A DNA stretch of 10,329 nucleotides. Origin: Clostridiales bacterium UBA3705. Lineage in GTDB: Bacteria > Bacillota_A > Clostridia > Oscillospirales > Oscillospiraceae. Positions 7,203 to 10,329 of this stretch are shown piece by piece. The position numbers and the translations under genes were made by a program. Position 1 is the stretch's first letter, and every line of letters starts with the position of its first letter. The stretch spans positions 5,290-15,618 of the forward strand of contig DFIE01000016.1 of the NCBI GenBank assembly GCA_002372735.1, in the 5' to 3' direction. The notes beneath the pieces are model-generated. The model did no database searches and was not told the origin of the DNA. It saw only the letters and a program-made list of their open reading frames with translations.

Positions 7203-7874
7203 TCAATCCCGGTTCCATTCCGCAACCTGGTCCCGCAGCCACTGGGCCCAGGCCTCAATCCCCTCGCCGGTCTTGGCGCTGATGGGGAAAATCTTCAGTT
7301 TGGGATTGCGCATGTGGGCGTACTCCACCACCTTGTCCATATCAAAGTCAAAGTAGGGCAGCACGTCGATCTTGTTGATGATGAGCGCGTCGCAAACGGT
7401 GAAAATAAGGGGGTATTTCAGGGGCTTGTCGTGGCCCTCGGGCACGGAGAGGATCATGGCGTTTTTCACCGCGCCGGTGTCAAACTCCGCCGGGCAGACC
7501 AGGTTGCCCACGTTTTCCAGCACCACAAGATCCAGGTCCTCGGTGCCGATCTCCCGCAAGCCCTGCTCGGTCATACCTGCGTCCAGGTGGCACATGCCGC
7601 CGGTGTGGAGCTGAATGGACTTGATGCCGGTGGTGGCAATCTTCTCCGCGTCCACGGCGGAGTCGATGTCGGCCTCCATGACGCCCAGGCGGAGCTCGTC
7701 CTTCAGCGCCTCAATGGTGCGCATCAGGGTGGTGGTCTTGCCGGAGCCGGGAGAGGACATGAGATTCAGCAGAAAGGTCTTTTTGCCCTTCAGCTCCTGC
7801 CGGACCCGGTTCGCCTCACGGTCGTTGTCCGCAAAGACGGATTCTTTGATTTCGATGATTCTGACTTTTTCCAT
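7203..7874 (-). CDS. hypB: HypB, GTPase for nickel insertion into hydrogenase
   Basis: HypB is a SIMIBI-class GTPase that drives nickel transfer together with HypA. The 223-residue product has the P-loop SPGSGKT at 41-47, EADIDSAVDAEKI at 67-79, and the guanine-specificity motif NKID at 167-170. The metal site at the dimer interface is kept: Cys95-His96 in GGMCHLDAGM and Cys127 in NVGNLVCPAEFD. The N-terminus starts directly at MEKVRIIEIK and has neither a His-rich stretch nor the CxxCGC motif of the E. coli protein. A TTG codon in frame at 7892 would add six residues, but it lies inside the SD region. The ATG at 7874, with AGGGG about 9 nt upstream, is the better start. It lies 30 bp after hydA and 31 bp before the flavoprotein gene. 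Confidence 0.96.
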   Translation of the reverse strand: MEKVRIIEIKESVFADNDREANRVRQELKGKKTFLLNLMSSPGSGKTTTLMRTIEALKDELRLGVMEADIDSAVDAEKIATTGIKSIQLHTGGMCHLDAGMTEQGLREIGTEDLDLVVLENVGNLVCPAEFDTGAVKNAMILSVPEGHDKPLKYPLIFTVCDALIINKIDVLPYFDFDMDKVVEYAHMRNPKLKIFPISAKTGEGIEAWAQWLRDQVAEWNRD

Positions 7875-7904
7875 AGGTGTTCCCCTTTCCAAGGTATCCG
7901 GCAG

Positions 7905-9332
7905 TTATTTCTGCTCCAGGTGCTCCAGCACGTCCAGGATGGTCTTGCTGCCCGCCTGCTTGCCGTACTTGTCCACCTGGACCCGGTTGCGTACCCCGTG
8001 GGTCAGGCAGCCGGCGCCGCCCACACAGCCGCCTACACAGGCCATACCTTCAATGAAGTTGACGTCCAGCAGGCCCTTGCTCTTTTTCAGCAGATTCATC
8101 TTGCACTCTTCCAGGCCGTCGCAGGAGACGGCCTTCAGTTCAAAGTCGCCGAAGCCCTGCTCCTTCAGGCCCTCGGCCACAGCCTCGGCCAGGCCGCCGC
8201 AGCGGGCAAAGATCCGGCCAAAGTAGGAGGCGTTGTCCAGCCCGCTCTCCTCCAGCTCGGTAATGTCCACATTGTCGCTGTCAAACAGGGCCTGGAGTTC
8301 TTCAAAGGTGAGCACGGCGTCCACATAGGGAGCAACCTCCGGCCGGCGGATCTCCTGCTTTTTGGCGGTGCAGGGCCCAAGGAAGACCACCTTGGCGCCG
8401 GGGTCGGTGGACTTGATGTACTTGGCCACGGTGGCCATGGGCGACAGGTTGTGGGAGATGTACTGCACCATATCCGGATAGTTCTTCTCCACCAGGCTTA
8501 CAAAGGCCGGGCAGCAGGAGGAGAGCAGGAAGCCCTTTTCCGCCAGCTCCTTGGACTCGGCCTGGGCCACCATGTCAGCGCCCAGGGCAGCCTCGGTAAC
8601 CTGGGTAAAGCCCAGCTTCTTCAGACCGGTGACCACCTGGCCCAGCTTGGCGTAGGTGAACTGGCTGGAGATGGCCGGGGCCACCACCGCGTAAACCTTG
8701 GCGCGGCCGGCCCGGGCCCGCTTGAGCAGCTCTACCACGTCCACAATGGAGCTCACGTCCGTAATGGCGCCGAAGGGGCATTGGTACACGCAGGAGCCGC
8801 AGGCGATGCACTTGTCGTCGTCGATCAAAGCGGCCTTGTCCTCGTCCATGGAGATGGCGTTGACCTTGCAGGCGTTCTGACAGGGACGGGTGCGGTTGAC
8901 AATGGCGGTGTAGGGGCAGGCCTTGGCGCACATGCCGCACTCAATGCACTTGTCCTTGTCAATGTGGGCCACATACTGGTGGTCCAGCACAATGGCCCCC
9001 TTGCGGCAGGCCTCCTCACACCGGTGGGCCAGACAGCCCCGGCAGGCGTTGGTGACCTCGTAGCCGCCCACAGGACACTCGTCGCAGGCCACGTCCAGCA
9101 CCTGGATCACATTGCTGCTCAAGCGCCGGCCGCCCAGGGCCATTTTGACCCGCTCGCCCAGAATGGCCCGCTCTTTGTACACGCAGCAGCGCATGGTGGG
9201 CACTTTGCCGGGCACAATCATCTTGGGAATGTCCAGCACGTTGTCCAGCAGCGTATCGTTCCAAGCCTGGCGCGCCACCTCCCGCAGTACCTTGTATTTC
9301 AAGTATTGTACTTTTGTGTCAAATTTATGCAT
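7905..9332 (-). CDS. hydA: [FeFe] hydrogenase, probably group B-like
   Basis: This is the catalytic subunit for reversible H2 formation at the H-cluster. The 475-residue product has a cysteine-rich N-terminal half. Residues 97-109 hold CxxCxxxxCxxxC, residues 129-139 and 175-185 hold two ferredoxin CxxCxxCxxxCP motifs, and Cys151/155 adds a further partial motif. More cysteines occur at 49, 50, 83 and 86. The H-cluster domain has L1 SSCCPAF (271-277), L2 GPCTAKKQE (319-327) and L3 EGMACVGGCVGG (428-439). Ligands are Cys274, 321, 432 and 436, with proton-transfer Cys273. Classical group A enzymes read TSCCPxW and MPCxxKxxE, so Gly319 and Phe277 are deviations. There is no C-terminal small-subunit domain or signal peptide, so it is probably cytoplasmic. 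GGAG lies 8 nt before ATG. It leads the operon hydA-hypB-flavoprotein-hypA. The HydEFG maturases are not in the window. Confidence 0.96.
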   Translation of the reverse strand: MHKFDTKVQYLKYKVLREVARQAWNDTLLDNVLDIPKMIVPGKVPTMRCCVYKERAILGERVKMALGGRRLSSNVIQVLDVACDECPVGGYEVTNACRGCLAHRCEEACRKGAIVLDHQYVAHIDKDKCIECGMCAKACPYTAIVNRTRPCQNACKVNAISMDEDKAALIDDDKCIACGSCVYQCPFGAITDVSSIVDVVELLKRARAGRAKVYAVVAPAISSQFTYAKLGQVVTGLKKLGFTQVTEAALGADMVAQAESKELAEKGFLLSSCCPAFVSLVEKNYPDMVQYISHNLSPMATVAKYIKSTDPGAKVVFLGPCTAKKQEIRRPEVAPYVDAVLTFEELQALFDSDNVDITELEESGLDNASYFGRIFARCGGLAEAVAEGLKEQGFGDFELKAVSCDGLEECKMNLLKKSKGLLDVNFIEGMACVGGCVGGAGCLTHGVRNRVQVDKYGKQAGSKTILDVLEHLEQK

Positions 9333-9395
9333 AAGTTTTACTCCATATGCTTTAAATGTTTGTATCCTTTACGGCTTTCTCGGAAGGGGGTCTGG

Positions 9396-9436
9396 GGGGG
9401 GAACCGCTCTTTGGCCTCCAAAGAGCGGTTCCCCCC
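9396..9436. repeat. 19-bp perfect inverted repeat between phosphatase gene and hydA
   Basis: Positions 9396-9414 pair perfectly with 9418-9436 around a 3-nt loop (CCT on the plus strand). The arms read GGGGGGAACCGCTCTTTGG and its complement. No T-tract follows on either strand, so it is not a standard intrinsic terminator. It lies 16 nt after the phosphatase stop and 63 bp before the hydA start. A smaller hairpin, AGGAA/TTCCT (9437-9441 with 9448-9452), adjoins it and overlaps the phosphatase stop codon. It may be a dispersed REP/MITE-like palindrome, an mRNA-stability element separating phosphatase from hydA expression, or a terminator without a U-run. Confidence 0.8.
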
Positions 9437-9451
9437 AGGAAACTCCGTTCC

Positions 9452-10329
9452 TCAAAAATAACTGACCTTGATGCGTTTGCCCATTTTTTTGAGCGCTTCC
9501 GACAGCTCCTGCACCAGATTCATTTTGATGCTGAAATTGATGGGCAAATTGGGGTTCTGGTGGGCGGGATTGATGGCCTTGCCCACGTAGAAGCTGATGT
9601 CGGTGGCTTCCTCGAAGAGCAGGCGGCTGATGAGGGACGCGCCGTCCTTGCCGTTGCTCCAGTCCTCATACCGATGGTTTTCGCCGATGTAATCCTTGGC
9701 GTATTCCACTACCCGGTTCACGGTGATCACGCCCTCGGTGACCAGATCGACTCCTTCCAGGTAGGCAATGGGCGGAATGTCGCCCTCAAAATCCAGCGAC
9801 GCGCGCAGGGGCTTATTCAGCCATTTGGCGGCGATAGAGGAGGTGGTGCCGCCGCAAATGATGTGCTTGCCCTCCTTGGCGAAGAACAGGTTCATCATCC
9901 GGTCGCCGTCGTCCCGATTGCTGGGCGGGCCAAAGAGCATGTTCATGGGCACGCGCTTGCGGATGCGTACCACGCAAGAAGTGGCGTCGTCGCCGGGCTT
10001 ACCGCCGTAGAGCTTGTTGCACTCGTCCACCAGCAGGGTGGACAGGTTCTTGGCCGTGTAGCCGCACAGGCTCATGGCCTCCATGAAGGAAATAATGTCC
10101 TCCCGCTTCCAGCCGAAATTGTAGCCGATGCCGATTCCCGCGTGGGGACAGCCGTCGCTCATGGCGATGAACACATCGTCCTCCTGAAGGCGGATGAGGG
10201 AACGGTAAATCTGCTTTCCGCCAATGGTGGTTTCCGTGCGGGGATATTCCCAGTTTTCTCCGCCCCGCAGCACGATCACCTGGGGGTTGTCATACTGGAT
10301 CAGTTCGGCGGTCTGGTTGCGGATCAGGC
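9452..10329 (-). CDS. SpoIIE-family PP2C-type phosphatase with unassigned C-terminal region (partial)
   Basis: The frame is open through the right edge (visible peptide starts LIRNQTAELIQYD), so the N-terminus is missing and the GTG at 10279 is internal. Numbering from that GTG, residues 1-108 are the end of a SpoIIE/PPM serine phosphatase domain. The signs are EDDVFIAMSDGCPHAG, with metal-ligand Asp42 before Gly43, and the closing GKPGDDATSCVV with Asp97/Asp98. Residues 109-275 form an extra region with a CGGTTSSIAAKWL segment at about 142-154 and DIPPIAYLEGVDLVTEGVITV at about 167-187 (split when quoted elsewhere). I could not assign it to a named domain. SpoIIE/PP2C phosphatases are known to occur near [FeFe] hydrogenase genes in Clostridia, so a regulatory role in hydrogen metabolism is plausible. 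Whether it is co-transcribed with hydA across the 119-bp gap is unclear. Confidence 0.85.
   Translation of the reverse strand, partial: LIRNQTAELIQYDNPQVIVLRGGENWEYPRTETTIGGKQIYRSLIRLQEDDVFIAMSDGCPHAGIGIGYNFGWKREDIISFMEAMSLCGYTAKNLSTLLVDECNKLYGGKPGDDATSCVVRIRKRVPMNMLFGPPSNRDDGDRMMNLFFAKEGKHIICGGTTSSIAAKWLNKPLRASLDFEGDIPPIAYLEGVDLVTEGVITVNRVVEYAKDYIGENHRYEDWSNGKDGASLISRLLFEEATDISFYVGKAINPAHQNPNLPINFSIKMNLVQELSEALKKMGKRIKVSYF

Noticed and set aside
4469..7282. 937-codon open frame on the plus strand
   Set aside because: It is the exact antisense of the 896-residue flavoprotein gene. Its translation is low-complexity, rich in A, G, L, V and H, with no domain. It stays open because GC-rich third codon positions rarely create stops on the opposite strand.
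7875..7892. Extended hypB start at a TTG codon
   Set aside because: The six extra residues would be encoded by the SD-containing stretch. The ATG at 7874 has AGGGG about 9 nt upstream and gives a normal HypB N-terminus.
9333..9395. Promoter directly upstream of hydA
   Set aside because: A possible -10 (TACAAA) has only a weak -35 (TTCCGA) at 15 bp. This is insufficient to claim a promoter, although one may exist.
7194..9461. 755-codon open frame on the plus strand
   Set aside because: It spans the antisense of hypB, hydA and their gap, has the same low-complexity Val/His/Gly/Ala composition, and has no credible ribosome binding site or family resemblance.
10270..10279. GTG at 10279 as the start of the phosphatase gene
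   Set aside because: The frame continues open to the window edge, no ribosome binding site precedes the GTG, and the PP2C domain would lack its N-terminal half. The gene is truncated by the window, not short.
1..10329. CRISPR array, tRNA genes, insertion sequences or toxin-antitoxin genes
   Set aside because: No regularly spaced repeats, cloverleaf-like stretches, transposase motifs or small paired orphan genes were seen. Nearly all DNA is covered by recognised metabolic or ribosomal genes.

Overview
This GC-rich window (G/C strongly preferred at third codon positions) most likely comes from a strictly anaerobic fermentative Clostridia, probably a gut Oscillospiraceae/Ruminococcaceae-type bacterium. 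The evidence is an L27 with the Firmicutes cleavable N-terminal extension plus its Prp protease, an [FeFe] hydrogenase, Firmicutes sigma-A promoters, and GGAGG ribosome binding sites. The species assignment is inference. Eleven protein genes are visible, nine complete and two cut by the window edges. No tRNA, rRNA, CRISPR array, insertion sequence or phage gene was recognised, and no gene-free stretch exceeds 300 bases (the longest, 1770-2027, is a divergent promoter region).

Region 1 (1-1880, minus strand) is the classic ribosomal block rplU (L21) - prp - rpmA (L27), followed by obg, which is cut by the left edge. It is driven by a near-perfect sigma-A promoter and a structured 5' leader that resembles the L21 leader. 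A strong intrinsic terminator separates rpmA from obg.

Region 2 (1954-4078, plus strand) is a divergent two-gene operon, malQ (4-alpha-glucanotransferase) and a GreA-family transcript cleavage factor. It has its own sigma-A promoter and a terminator.

Region 3 (4084-10329, minus strand) is a hydrogen-metabolism cluster. In transcription order it holds a SpoIIE/PP2C-type phosphatase with an unassigned C-terminal region (cut by the right edge), a 119-bp gap with a 19-bp perfect hairpin, hydA ([FeFe] hydrogenase of a non-classical, probably group B type), hypB (nickel-chaperone GTPase), an 896-residue multi-cluster Fe-S flavoprotein with a GltD/NfnB-like core, and hypA (nickel chaperone), ending at a terminator. 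hydA to hypA are spaced 30, 31 and 6 bp apart and look like one transcript.

The main puzzle is this last operon. HypA and HypB normally insert nickel into [NiFe] hydrogenases, yet here they alternate with an [FeFe] hydrogenase and its probable NAD(P)-linked electron partner. The likely biochemistry is H2 production or uptake coupled to NAD(P)H, possibly with ferredoxin (bifurcation), through the flavoprotein. The phosphatase may link this to a partner-switching or phospho-signalling pathway. These functional links are inferred from gene order and domains only.
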